The position numbers and the translations under genes were made by a program. Below are positions 43,403-54,798 of a stretch of DNA of 64,000 nt, piece after piece (position 1 is the first letter of the stretch; every line of letters begins with the position of its first letter). A model generated the notes under the pieces. It was not told the origin of the DNA. It did no database searches and saw nothing but the letters and a program-made list of their open reading frames with translations. Source of the DNA: Sophora flavescens (lineage: Eukaryota > Streptophyta > Magnoliopsida > Fabales > Fabaceae); assembly GCA_030762895.1 (NCBI GenBank), contig CM061070.1, positions 35,057,652-35,121,651 of the forward strand, written 5' to 3'.

Positions 43403-44481
43403 TGAAATGAATAGATATAAAACACAAGAAAGGGGACTGAATTGTGTTTTAGTTAACATTTTCGAAATCACAAAGTTTTCTTTCAAAGAAGCAATCAGAC
43501 ACAAAAGGCGTCTGTTGTAAAATAGAAGGTATGAAAACTTAACACTTTCAACCCAGTTAGCACAAAGAATATAAAGTAAACTTAAAGAAAGAGATAAGAG
43601 AGTCAACACAGAGATTTATACTGGTTCACCCCAAACCTTGGGCTACGTCCAGTCCTTGGTTTCCCAAGTGAAATAACTATAACTATTCAGGTTACAAAAG
43701 GGTATTTTTTGTACACCTAGCCTCCACAGACTCAACTAGCAAGTATTGTTTGCACACCTACCTTCTCCAGGCTCAAACAAGTATTCTTTCAGCAAGCCTC
43801 TTCGGGCTCTACAAAAGATAGGAGTTGAATGAAGCGATAGCTTCACGGATTACAACTTTGCAAGTCAATCGAGTAACACTCAATGAGTGAGTAAATATTT
43901 AAGGTTCGTATGACCGCAATAAAGACTTCTCAATATATAGAAATGATTGAGCTGAGAAGTTTTCCTAGGAAGAACTTAATAGAGCTTTGAAGAGAGTATT
44001 GAATGCTTGAGTAAGTTCGTTCTGATGTGTTTCTTCAACAGTCTTCAAAGTCTTCTATTTATACTCATTAGTAAAAAATTCGTTGAGGAGGATTCTTCAG
44101 ATGAGTAAACTTTTGTTCTTCATTCATTAATGTCAAAGAGTCGTTCTGAACTTGCATTTAATATTTATGGTCGTTGGAGAGCTTCAAGACAAGTTGAACG
44201 TATATGTTGGCATTGCTTTATCAGAGTGCAGCTTGATTCAGAGCAGTGTATGTTGCCTTTCAGACTTGAGTAGCGCAACTTTCCTTATTTGTCCAACGCG
44301 GGTCTGTGACTGAGTAAAGTTCATTTTGCCTTTTGCAACAAAAAGAATTTCAAGCACGGGTTGATGCTTTTAGCTTCTGAATTTGAATTTCTCGATATGA
44401 AAGCACAAAGGAATATTCTTTGCTATAGAATAGAAGTGAAGTGAAGTACTTCCAGTCAGAGTAGAGAGTAGGACGCATCAT
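43403..44481 (-). repeat. Copia D 5' LTR, outer end missing
   Basis: It matches the 3' LTR from its PBS side to GGACGCATCAT, then stops at the 98-bp array. The TATA box (44055-44064) is retained, but about 190 bp of U3 is gone. Confidence 0.88.
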
Positions 44482-44482
44482 A

Positions 44483-45057
44483 CTGAATTCACCAGATATT
44501 TATACCCGATTCACCATATATTTGCACATACTTAACCAAAAAAATTATTTCTCAAAAAAACCTATTCACCAGATAATGAACTGAATTCATAAGATATTTA
44601 TACCGGATTCACCAGATATTTGCACATAATTAACCAAAAAGATTATTTCTCAAAAAAAACTCATTCACCAGATAATGAACTGAATTCACTAGATATTTGT
44701 ACCCGATTCACCAGATATTTACACATACTTAACCAAAAAAATTTATTTATAAAAAAAACACATTCACCAGATAATGAACTGAATTCACCAGATATTTATA
44801 CCTGATTCACCATATATTTGTACATACTTAACCACAAAATTTATTTCTCAAAAAAACCTATTCACCAGATAATGAATTGAATTCACCAGATATTTATACC
44901 GGATTCACCATATATTTGCACTTCTTAATCAAAAAAATTATTTCTCAAAAAAACTCATTCACCAGATAATGAACTGAATTCACCAGATATTTATACTCGA
45001 TTCACCAGATATTCACACATACTTAATCAAAAAAATTATTTATAAAAAATTATTATT
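44483..45057. repeat. Tandem array, 97-99-bp unit, about 5.8 copies
   Basis: Units start CTGAATTCACCAGATATTTA at 44483, 44581, 44680, 44779, 44877 and 44974. Each unit holds three sub-copies of an ATTCACCAGATA phrase plus an A-rich stretch (ACCAAAAAAATTATTT). Copies differ by a few substitutions. It begins exactly where the copia D LTR ends. The last unit decays into an AT-rich tail. Confidence 0.92.
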
Positions 45058-46000
45058 ATTTTTTTAAAAAAAGGACCCACTATAATGCCGTACAGTACAA
45101 CTACAGTGCCACATAATACATTGTTCATATTGTGTTAACCGTATGGTGTCCACGAATTGTGTCAATTTACCATTATTGATTTCAAGCCATCTTTTTTTTG
45201 TTCCTTAAAAGGAGAGTGAGAATGCATTCATTACAGGGCAACTGATATGGAGCATCTAATGGCCAGGATTGCTATGTTTGTATCTGCTATTAAGACAAAT
45301 ATAGTTCAAGTATTAAAGATAAATATCTGCTATCGGAAATGTTTTTAATTGATTTATAATGGAACTTTTTAAAGATACTTTAACTAAATAAAACTTTTTA
45401 GAGATACTCAGAGCATGAGCGATAAAGGTGCATGATCTAACCCAATATTGCCGAACCAATCAAAAGCAGGATGATAATAATAAAATAAAATAAAATAATA
45501 GGATGGTATTCTTTCTCAATTACTTATATATAGAGAAACGCCTATTTTTATTTAGTTGCCTGTAAAATTAATTAACATTAAAAACTATTCCCTCAAATCC
45601 TCAATCCTTTTGATTGTACCCATGACATTTAATAATTCAATTAGTCCTTATTATCTCAACTAAGTGACGTTGGAATGAACCTATTAGTTCTTATTCAAAT
45701 AAAAAGACTCCTTCCCGGCCAATTTATCTCCTAGTATGCCTCTCGAGATTATATGGTTGAATGACACTTATCAACTAGGCTTAACCTATTTAATACTTAA
45801 TAGATTCTACTTCCTATATGCAGTATGCTATCAAAAAATTATAATTAATAGTTGCCACACCCCACGAACAATGATTAATCTTTTGTTACCAGTGTTGGGA
45901 TATACTGGATTTAGACCAAAAAATTATATGATAGTGTGGACCTCTATTCTATATGTTTTAATCAGCCTTGACTAAAAAAATTAAATTACCAAAATAGTAA
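45058..46000. other. AT-rich intergenic DNA, nothing recognised
   Basis: There is a small (AAAAT)n-like microsatellite near 45478-45500 and no protein-like ORF. The missing 3' end of copia C1 is not here. Confidence 0.5.
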
Positions 46001-46393
46001 GGATCCGTTTATTTTAGATTTTGATAGAATTGATTTTGGAAGAATTGATTTTGAAAAAATCAAGGTTAAAAAAATTGATTGTGTTTTGTAACAATATTTT
46101 AAAAGTGGGTTTAGAAGAATTGATTTTGTTTGGATGATAAAGTAAAATCACTTTTGAAGTGTAAATATGTAGAATTTTGTAGATCCTACATCTAGAATCA
46201 ATTATTTTCAATGGAAAAGCTAGAAATTTTTGTTTCCACAAAACTTAATTTTGACCCATCAGGAATCAATTATTTCCAACGGAGTGTCATAAACAAACGA
46301 ATGAACAGTACCCAGATACATAAACAGTGATCTCAAACCGAAAAAAAAAAAATTTATCATTTGTGTTGAGAAGAATCTCAACCAAACAGACAC
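46001..46393. mobile_element. Tourist-like MITE (PIF/Harbinger), TSD TAA
   Basis: The left end is GGATCCGTTTATTTTAG and the right end CTCAACCAAACAGACAC, which are inverted with 11 of 17 positions matching. TAA flanks both sides (45998-46000 and 46394-46396). The interior repeats AATTGATTTTG-like motifs (46020-46130) and their complement. No ORF. Confidence 0.65.
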
Positions 46394-46396
46394 TAA

Positions 46397-47094
46397 AGCA
46401 TATTCAAATTGGGTTTAGAAGCCACCATTATCCTTTAGCTTTTAAACGGCAAAATTGCTAGAGTACAGGAATTAAAGCCTCGGCTGCTGCAAGAAATTTG
46501 GATTTCTATCTGAATTTTATATACATGAATCATGAGCTGAATCGAATCATGAATCGTAACCTACATAACCAATGATTTAAAAACATGTAAGATATATTTT
46601 AACATAAATAAATAATAAATATTAATATTTTAAAGTTAAATAACTCGTTAAATAACCAATAAATTAAAATAAAACTTCTAAACAAATCAATATTCAAGTC
46701 ATAATAAAAAAGACAAAAATAATGATTAGACATTTCTAATGGATCATAAATTATAAAAAGAGGAGAACCACGTATAAAAAGATAAGCAATTATTAAAAAA
46801 ATAATAGAAAGAGACAAAAGGGGGAAAAGTGGCTTTTGGGAAACAAAGTGGAGGCAGAAAAAGACAGAACCTTCTCCAGCAATTACTTACGGCCCAACCC
46901 ATGAATACTTTTATTAGAAACTATTTTAGGTTTAGAAAGTAATAATAAATAGAGCTCTTTTCTAATTGGGACTGTCCCCTTCATTAGTTTCCTCTAACTC
47001 GCTAAGATAATTTTGATACAAGTTTTATTTTAATTCGGGGGCATGAACTTAATAAAAGTTTCTTATATTTGATGTAAGTTTTAAAAAATTATTC
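46397..47094. other. AT-rich intergenic DNA, nothing recognised
   Basis: No repeat with other parts of the window and no coding-like frame was seen. Confidence 0.5.
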
Positions 47095-48551
47095 TTAAGA
47101 ATAAAATTATTGAATGAAGGTGGAAAACTCTATTCTTGAGAATATAGTTTACCTGATAATAAAACATTTCATGAATCATGTCGCGACCGTCCCGTCCGGA
47201 TGTCTCGAAAAATAAATAAAATCAGAGGAGTCATCACCAAAATTTATTTAATTAAGAAAAACTTGAAAATCCTTTTTATTTGAAAAACTTATTATTAAAA
47301 TATGATATTACGCTTGGGAGTCAGTTACGAATACGAAAGGTTTTAGCATCCTACATCGTCTATTATACCAATAGACCCTTAAATTAATTGTGCAAACTTT
47401 ATAGCTTTCAAAAAAATATTTATTTTACCTTTAAAAATATTTACAAAATATGAAAAAAAATGAATCAATATTTTAAAAAAGAATTAACAAGAAATAAAAC
47501 ATTCTCAGGAATAAAATAAGTGAATGAAGGTGGAAAAGTCTATTCCCAAGTGTGGAGGTGGGAAAGAAGTGTTCCTGGGAATATAGTTTACCTGATAATA
47601 AAACACTCCATGAACCATGTCGTGCCCGTCCCGTCTGGACGCCTCGGAAAATAAATAAGATCAGAGGAGTCGCCACCAAAATTTATTTAAATAAGAAAAC
47701 CTTGAAAAATCATTTTTATTCGAAAAACTTATCATTAAAATATGATATTGAACTTGGGAGTCGGTTATGAATAGAGAATATTTTAGCACCCTATATTGCC
47801 TATTCTACGAATGGATCCTTAAATTAATTGCGCAAACTTTATAGCTTTCAAAAAATATTTATTTTACCTCAAAAAGTATTTACAAATTGTGAAAAAAAAA
47901 TATGAATCAATATTTACAAAAATAACTAACAAGAAAATTATTTTTATTTTAACGAATTTTGTAATTATTGTTGATTTTGCAACTTTAATATTGAAAATCC
48001 TAAATGAGGTTAAACATGTACTCAGGTCTAGAGGACAACCTCAAATCTAAGAGATTTAACATGACACTTTTCATAGAGCAATCCCAAAATAACACAATTT
48101 CAATTATTTTAATTTGATACTCACCAAAAGAAACACAAAAATAAGGAAAATTAGTTTTGGCTTGACAGGATGATTAATCCCGCTCCTACGTATTTCCACT
48201 GCGATGAGAAATTCAAAGGCGCATAGTTCTTCTACAAAATGCTTGATTTGTTGATTGATTTTAATTTTTATGAGAAGATTTTTTATTTTATAGAGTTTTT
48301 GTATTTTTTATTGCCTAATTTTTAAATATATAAAACTCATAAACCAGATAGAACATGGCACGTACGTTCATAGAGCGATCCCAAATCCAAGAAATTGAGT
48401 GTAATACCTTTCACAAAGCAATCCCAAAAATATTAAATTTCCATTTTACATTATTCTATTTTACTTATTTTAGCTTATGAATTTTGTTTAAAAAATAGAT
48501 ATGATTTCATGGTTTTTTATTGTCAATATGATCCCTTTAATTTATATGGAA
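47095..48551. mobile_element. Decayed LTR pieces related to element B, partly duplicated in tandem
   Basis: TGTCGCGACCGTCCCGTCCG at 47179 and TGTCGTGCCCGTCCCGTC at 47618 both match the start of the element B LTR. They are followed by the AGAGGAGTC, CACCAAAATTTATT and GGGAGTC...TTAGCA phrases in the same order. About 420 bp (47095-47510) is repeated at 47515-47930, including the non-LTR flank GAATGAAGGTGGAAAA. The second copy continues to about 48540. They are much more diverged than the B LTRs. Confidence 0.7.
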
Positions 48552-48955
48552 TGCGACACCCCTTCTAGGGTCATCACGCAGTTACCCAAAAGAGGAAAAT
48601 TAAATTATTAATCGCTGGTTACTTTCGAAAAATATACTTTAAAGTAAACGTCTCATTACGAAAATAGTGCTGAATTTTTTTTTAAAAACATGCAACCATC
48701 GTGAACGTAAACAAACGTATACATATATCTATATATATGCATCATCATTTAAATACACACTATATCTAATAGGAGATAACAAAAGAGCCCTCATAAATGT
48801 AGGCTATTCTACATCAAACTAAGTAAAGAACATAAAGACATATGCATATCACTAGCGAGCAGTCCAAAACCATACCAAAAACTCATGGCTCTCAATAGCC
48901 ACATCAAAAACCGACAAGACTCGCTACCCCATAACTATACCTATAGCTGGTCAAG

Positions 48956-49444
48956 CTAATGAAAACCATTGGGGAGATCATGATAATCACCCCCACCTAC
49001 AGCAGATGTATCAGATGAAGATACCTCCGCTCCCGCTCCCTCATTGGAAGAATCATCATCATCAACAGCAGGAGGGTGGAACTCAAGATTGTCCTCAAAG
49101 TACTCATATGGGTCCTCCTCGACCTCACCCAAAACTACCTCAACAGGAGGTACTACTGGTCCTGCTATATGAAGCGGAATCAACTGAGGTGGTAAATCAA
49201 GTAACCCGTGCTCAGCCAAGCGCTGTAAGTATAGCCATATCGGAGGTAGAGATACCTCAACAGTCTCCACAACAAGCGTCCTTTGCCGCAGTCCTGCCAC
49301 TACTGTACCAACAACCTCTCTACTAGGGCCATGATAGCTGGCGCTGAGTGCCCTAGGGTTCATCTCCCAGGCACCACCAAAATGAGCGCGATCATACATG
49401 ATCGACTGAAGCCTCGAATGTGCCAGAGGCATATCCGGTTCCAT
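48956..49444 (-). CDS. Unknown ORF inside gypsy LTR F
   Basis: A 162-codon ORF from ATG 49444 with no stop inside otherwise AT-rich sequence. Residues 1-95 are mixed and protein-like (SIMYDRAHFGGAWEMNPRAL, VGTVVAGLRQRTLVVETVEV, PPIWLYLQRLAEHGLLDLP). The C-terminal third is acidic and Ser-rich (EVEEDPYEYFEDNLEFHP and DDDDSSNEGAGAEVSSSD). No signal peptide, membrane segment or known motif was recognised. It lies in the LTR just downstream of the predicted F promoter, with copia E inserted 25 bp before the start codon. It is either a real LTR-encoded leader ORF or a captured fragment. No function is proposed. Confidence 0.45.
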   Translation of the reverse strand: MEPDMPLAHSRLQSIMYDRAHFGGAWEMNPRALSASYHGPSREVVGTVVAGLRQRTLVVETVEVSLPPIWLYLQRLAEHGLLDLPPQLIPLHIAGPVVPPVEVVLGEVEEDPYEYFEDNLEFHPPAVDDDDSSNEGAGAEVSSSDTSAVGGGDYHDLPNGFH

Positions 49445-50386
49445 CTAACCTCAGACGTAAAGATATATGTATTGTTTTGGCTTCAACGACTTAAGAGGGG
49501 GCGGGGGGTGGTGGTGAATTAACTTACTTTTCAAATCAGAGTCGCCTCAGGATGTTTTACAAAAAACGGTAACGAGCTTTTTATGAAATCTTGAATAGAA
49601 GGTGATGAGGATAAGAAAGATTGATTCAGAATTAATAGATCACAGAATAGGTTCAGGTTGAAAACTCAATAATAACAAAATATGGAAACTGATCAGACCT
49701 TTAAAGATTAAGAACAAGTTATGCAAGTTTCAGATACAAGCATTAACAATCAAGAACAAACTTGCAGGTTTCAGTTTCAGTTATTAGTTCAGTTTCAGCA
49801 ATCAAGAATGGTTTTGATCAACTCAGTTTTGAACACAAATAACACAGACATGATTACAATCAGACTCAGGTTTCAATACAGTTTATACAGATCAAGAACA
49901 TAAATTATATTAAACTTTAAACATCAAAATCACAGGTTCTTGAACATAAAAAGAAAGTAAAAGAGTTTGAGTTTAGAGATACCACACAACCAGATTTATC
50001 CTGGTTTAGTCACCACCACTGTGACCTACATCCAGTCCCCACTCCACCTGTGGGTTTTCACACACTAACACAACAAGCTTTAGCCAGGTCTCATGAAAAA
50101 CCTTTACACCACAGAGCACACCTTCACCTCAAGATACCACACTCTTGTGAAGAGCCTCAATGTTCTTTCGCAGGGATACCTCACCCTAATCACTCAGAGA
50201 AACTCCCTCTCTCTTTACAATCAAATAAAACAAAAAATTGATTCCTAACTCTCAATAGTCAGATAAACAAATTGAAGCACTTATGAGAATGAAACAGTCT
50301 TTTTCACAAATAGCAAAAGAAAGATGATGAATGATATATGTATATTGTATCCGTGATCGATATTATAAAAGTGTTCCTTTGATCCC

Positions 50387-50395
50387 TCTATATAT
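50387..50395 (-). promoter_or_regulatory. Copia E TATA box, 3' LTR copy
   Basis: GATATATAGAGGGATC on the - strand. The 5' LTR copy at 57481-57490 reads CTATATATAGAGGGATC. Confidence 0.55.
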
Positions 50396-50648
50396 CGAAA
50401 ACAAGTTATAGTCGTTGGGATCAATCAAAACAGATTTGGATATGATAACAGAATATGTTTTCTTGATTCTGGTTCTTGAAATAAGATTCTACATCGGCTC
50501 TTATAGAATTCACGTCCATCTTGAAAATAAGTGCTTCCATCTAGCCATTTTGAATTAAGATTTTACATCAGACGGGCTAGTAGACGAGCTCCATATGCCA
50601 CATCATTGGACGGAGCTTCTCATTAAGGACTTAGCAAGTCCAAAGACT

Positions 50649-50863
50649 TGTGTGGACGAGCACTTCTGTCACTTGTATGGACGAACACTTCTGTCACTTG
50701 TGTGGACGAGCGCTTGTATCACTTTAGTGGACGAGCACTTCTGTCATTTAGTGGATGAACATTTATGTCACTTTAGTGGTCGAGCGCTTCTATCACTTTA
50801 GTGGACGAGCGCTTGTATCACTTTAGTGGACGAGCACTTCTGTCACTTGTGTTGGACGAGCAG
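50649..50863. repeat. 25-bp minisatellite in copia E U3 (3' LTR), 8 copies
   Basis: The unit is TGGACGAGCACTTCTGTCAC followed by TTTAG, with variants GCGCTTGTATCA and GTCGAGCGC. It lies about 250 bp upstream of the TATA box on the - strand. The partner array in the 5' LTR has about 9 units. Confidence 0.9.
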
Positions 50864-51263
50864 AATTAGAATCTTGTTCTTATTTCCAAAAATCATTTTC
50901 ATTAACAAAAACTTATTCGTTTTAATGCAAGTTATGGAAATTGATTTTCTTCATGCATCTTTTTAGTTGAGCTATTTTGTGACTAAGAGATTTCTTTCTC
51001 TTACAAATCATCTAAGACTTAAATCTAAAATTCTCCGTTAAGCTTGGTCTTGATGATCCTTTGATCTTTGTCTTTGCTCTTTGATTCCTCTATGCAGCTC
51101 CTTGATTCCTTCAAGTTCTTCCTTGAATATTTTCCTTTAATTGCTCATTGAACTTGTTGATTACTGCTTAATACCCGTCTTTGCAATTTGACACTAAAAC
51201 ACTTGCACACACATTAAATTGTATTTGTCATATATCAAAATCTTTAAGTCATTGAGTCTAACA

Positions 51264-51277
51264 ATCTCCCCCTTTTT
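51264..51277 (-). other. Copia E polypurine tract
   Basis: AAAAAGGGGGAGATT on the - strand ends at the LTR start TGTTAGAC. It is nearly identical to the copia D tract, supporting a shared lineage. Confidence 0.8.
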
Positions 51278-51648
51278 AATTATGACAAATATTTTAACGA
51301 AGTATAAGATCAGAGTATAAGTGTAGCAGACGCTAAGTGTTTTTGATAGATTTATATCATGGTATCAGAGCAGAAGTATATCAGAGCAGAATTTGATTTA
51401 CTCCCCATTAATCATGTAAGCTTATAAGCTCCACCTCAACATATGCATGTATAATTTGTTATTATCCCATTTCTCTATATCATACTTTTTCCTCCCCTTT
51501 TTGGCATCATAAAAAGGGTAAAGAAAAAAAAAATATTCAAAGCAATAGAGAAGGCAAGCATTTAAACATTCAAACATAGCATATAAAATTGTTCATGATA
51601 GAGGGATAGGTGCAGGGATAAATCAAAAAAAAAAAAAAAAGCGTCCAT

Positions 51649-53526
51649 CTAAAATTGTTCCTTTTTTATTTTCTTTTGTTTCTTTATAGATGAGATATAG
51701 GATTGATCAATTATGCCCAATTCTCTTATAATGAAAAAGAAGCTTTTCTTGTTCAAGGGCTTGGTAAAAATATCAGCAAGTTATTTAGTTGTATCAACAT
51801 ATTCAATATCAATTTCTCTACTTTGAATATGGTCTCTAATGAAGTGATGTCTGATTTCTAGGTGTTTAGTTCTAGAGCGCATTATGGGATTCTTAGTTAG
51901 GTTAATTGCACTTGTATTGTCACATCTAATAGGAACTTGGTTTAGTTGCACACCATAATCAACTAATTGTTGTTTCATCCATAAAACCTGTGCACAACAG
52001 CTACCAGCTGCTACATATTCAGCCTCTGCAGTGGATAAAGCAGCACTAGATTGTTTATTACTGAACCATGATACTAATGAGTTTCCAAGTAAATGGCAAG
52101 TTCCACTAGTACTCTTTCTATCTAGTTTACAACCAGAAAAATCAGAGTCTGAATAGCTAATTAAAGTACATGTAGCTCCCTTGGGATGCCATAATCCCAT
52201 GTCTTTTGTTCCTAACAGATACTTAATTATCCTTTTAACTGCTGTTAAGTGTGATTCTTTTGGATTTGCTTGATACCTAGCACACATGCATACACTAAAC
52301 ATGATATCTGGCCTACTAGAAGTAAGATAAAGTAGTGAGCCTATCATACCTCTGAATTTAGAAACAGCAACAGGTTTACCTTGCTTATCCTTGTCCAGAT
52401 AACAGGAGGTACTCATTGGAGTAGCCATCTCCTAAGCATTTTCCATGCCAAACTTCTTGATCAACTCATTGCAGTACTTGGTTTGGCTAACAAAGATTTC
52501 ATTTTTAGTTTGCTTTATTTGCAGTCCAAGGAAAAAGTTCAACTCACCCATCATTGACATTTCAAACTCACTCTGCATAAGATTTGTAAACTCATTGCAC
52601 AAATGCTCATTAGTGGCACCAAAAATTATATCATCCACATATATTTGTATAAGTAAAATGTTGTGTGCCTTTTTCTTAGTGAACAAAGTTGTGTCAACTT
52701 TACCTCTTTTAAATCCTTTTTCAATGAGAAAATTACTTAACCTTTCATACCAAACTCTAGGAGCTTGCTTTAAGCCATATAGTGCTTTAGACAGTTTATA
52801 AACATGGTTAGGCAATTCATTATTCTCAAAACCAAGTGGTTGACCAACATACACTTCCACTTGTATAAATCCATTTAAGAAAGCACTCTTAACATCCATT
52901 TGATACAATTTAAATCTCATTATGCAAGCATAAGCAAGTAGCATTCTTATAGCTTCTAATCTTGCTACTGGTGCATATGTTTCATCATAATCTATGCCTT
53001 CTTCTTGGTTATACCCTTTGGCTACCAATCTAGACTTGTTTCTTACAATTATACCATTTTCATCTAGTTTATTCCTAAAAACCCATTTTGTACCTATTAC
53101 TTGGCAGTTCTTGGGTTTAGGCACTAGTTTCCAAACTTGGTTTCTTTCAAACTGGTTTAACTCATCTTGCATAGCCATCATCCAATGTTCATCAATTATA
53201 GTATCATCCATGTTCTTAGGTTTTCCTCGAGACACAAATGGCATATGATTACAGGCATTTCTAAGAGATTGTCTAGTAGTTACCCCCTTTGTAATTTCAC
53301 CAATGATGTTATCAATTGGATTATTTCTGACAGTCCTCCATTCCTTTGGTAGGTCAGGCTGTTGTTCTGTTTGCTCCTGCTGCAGCAATTCATTCTTTCT
53401 GCTTTCATCTTCTTCATTGTCCTGTTTCTCTTCTAGGAGATTTTTCTCAATTGAATCTGCAAGATCATCAATAACATAATCCTTTCCCAACCTTTTGGGG
53501 TTAGACTCATCAAATGTCACATGCAA
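51649..53526 (-). pseudogene. Copia E integrase C-terminus, reverse transcriptase and RNase H
   Basis: One frame from 53526 to a TAG at 51649, broken only by TAG at 52429 (after KKFGMENA) and TAA at 51778 (after EYVDTTK). RT (residues about 115-365) has D211 in LYQMDVKSAFLNG and YVDDIIFG with D298/D299. Then RNase H: SYSDSDFSGCKLDRKSTSG (first Asp), LSTAEAEYVAAGSCCAQV (Glu), RCDNTSAINLTKNP (Asp) and HLEIRHHFIRDH, ending LADIFTKPL. RT copies element RNA to cDNA and RNase H removes the RNA. The two stops sit where relatives have Lys/Gln codons. Otherwise the enzyme looks intact. Confidence 0.93.
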
Positions 53527-53690
53527 GGATTCCTCAATAGTTTGTGTTCTCTTATTATATATTCTAAAAGCATTACTAGATAGAGAGTAACCTACGAAAA
53601 TTCCTTCATCAGCCTTTGCATCAAATTTTCCAAGATTATTCTTTCCATTGTTAAGAACAAAGCATTTGGAACCAAAAACATGAAAATGTG

Positions 53691-54785
53691 CTATATTTGG
53701 TTTTCTTCCTTTGTAAAGCTCATAAGGGGTTTTCTTAAGATTGGTCTTATCAAGACTCTATTTAGCACATAGCATGCTGTATTGACAGCATCTGCCCAAA
53801 AATGTTTTGGCAAGTTAGAGTCGTTCAACATAGTTCTTGTTTTCTCCTCTAATGATCTATTCTTCCTTTCCACTACTCCATTTTGTTGTGGAGTTCTAGG
53901 AGCATAAAAATTATGTTGAATGCCATTCTCATCACACAAATTTTCAAACACTTCATTTTGAAATTCTCCCCCATGATCACTTCTTATAGAAACAATTTTC
54001 ATGTCCTTTTCATTTTGCACAATTTTTGCCATTTTCTTTAATGCAGCAAATGAATCACTCTTATGAGATAGAAAATATGTCCATGTATATCTAGAGTAAT
54101 CATCTACTATTACCAGTGCATACGAGCTACCACCAAAGCTTTTGGTTCTAGATGGACCAAATAAATCCATGTGTAAAAGTTGTAAGGGTCTAGTTGTTGA
54201 AACAATGTTCTTTGGTTTAAAAGAGACCTTAACTTGCTTTCCTTTTTGACATGCATCACATAGTCCATCTTTCACAAATTTCAGTTTAGGCAAACCAACT
54301 ACAAGATCTTTACAAATCAGTTTATTCAAGTGGTTCATGTGAATGTATGCAATTCTTCTATGCCAAAGCCAATTCTCTTCTTCTTTTGAAATAAGACAGC
54401 ATGCAGTATTTGATGAGATATTATCTAAATCAAGCATATAGATGTTATCTGTCCTATGTCCAATTAATTTCAAATTTTCATCATGCCGATTTTCTATTAA
54501 GAAACTATTGGAATTGAATTTTACCTTGAAGCCTTTGTCACATAGTTGACTGATACTTAATAGGTTGTGTTTCAGTCCCTCAACATATAGTACATCATCA
54601 GTGATTGTTGTTGAGTCACTTCCAATGTTGCCAATGCCAAGTATTCTCCCTTTATTGTTGTCTCCATAGGTAACACTACCACTTGCCTTAGGGGTAAAGG
54701 AAATGAACTTGGTTTTGTCTCCAATCATGTGCTTGGAACAACCACTGTCAAGATACCATTTCACATTCTTGGTTTTCCAACACAC
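53691..54785 (-). pseudogene. Copia E protease and integrase
   Basis: 364 codons open. Protease active site WYLDSGCSKHMIGDKTKF (D13-S-G). GAG-pre-integrase WHRRIAYIHMNHL with H142 and H149, and C176/C179 in CDACQKGK form the zinc site (a usual LGH is replaced by IAY). Integrase core D207 (HMDLFGP), D270 (RSDHGGEF) and E306 (NGVVERKN) with the correct D-35-E spacing. The frame is then lost by a 1-nt deletion in an A/C-rich run at about 53735-53745. Beyond it the expected GRKPNIAHFHVFGSKCF reads one frame over to join 53526. The upstream joint to gag passes a short gap. Confidence 0.92.
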
Positions 54786-54798
54786 CTACAAAACAGAA

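Larger units (their letters stand above)
32043..44481 (-). mobile_element. Copia D (SIRE/Maximus-like) with extra 3' ORF, nested solo LTR and DNA element
   Basis: On the - strand: 5' LTR (44481-43403, truncated at its outer end), PBS, gag, coiled-coil/zinc region, protease, integrase, RT, RNase H, extra ORF, PPT, 3' LTR (33309-32043). It inserted into copia C1's RNase H region. The outer end of the 5' LTR is lost at a 98-bp tandem array, so no TSD can be read. It was itself interrupted twice: by a solo gypsy LTR in RT and by a TIR element between protease and integrase. Confidence 0.9.
49473..51263 (-). repeat. Copia E 3' LTR (1791 bp)
   Basis: Ends TGTTTTGGCTTCAAC...GAGTCTAACA on the + strand. 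It aligns with 56537-58383 throughout, with modest divergence and a variable number of 25-bp units in U3. A G-rich run near 49495-49510 corresponds to a longer G run in the partner. Confidence 0.92.

Noticed and set aside
50595..50801. 68-codon frame with repeated HFCHL/LLSLVWTS motifs
   Set aside because: It is translation of the 25-bp U3 minisatellite.
51340..51420. TGGTATCAGAGC near 51361 as a second primer binding site
   Set aside because: It lies on the + strand next to the PPT side of copia E, with no LTR end before it. It is a chance or relic copy.
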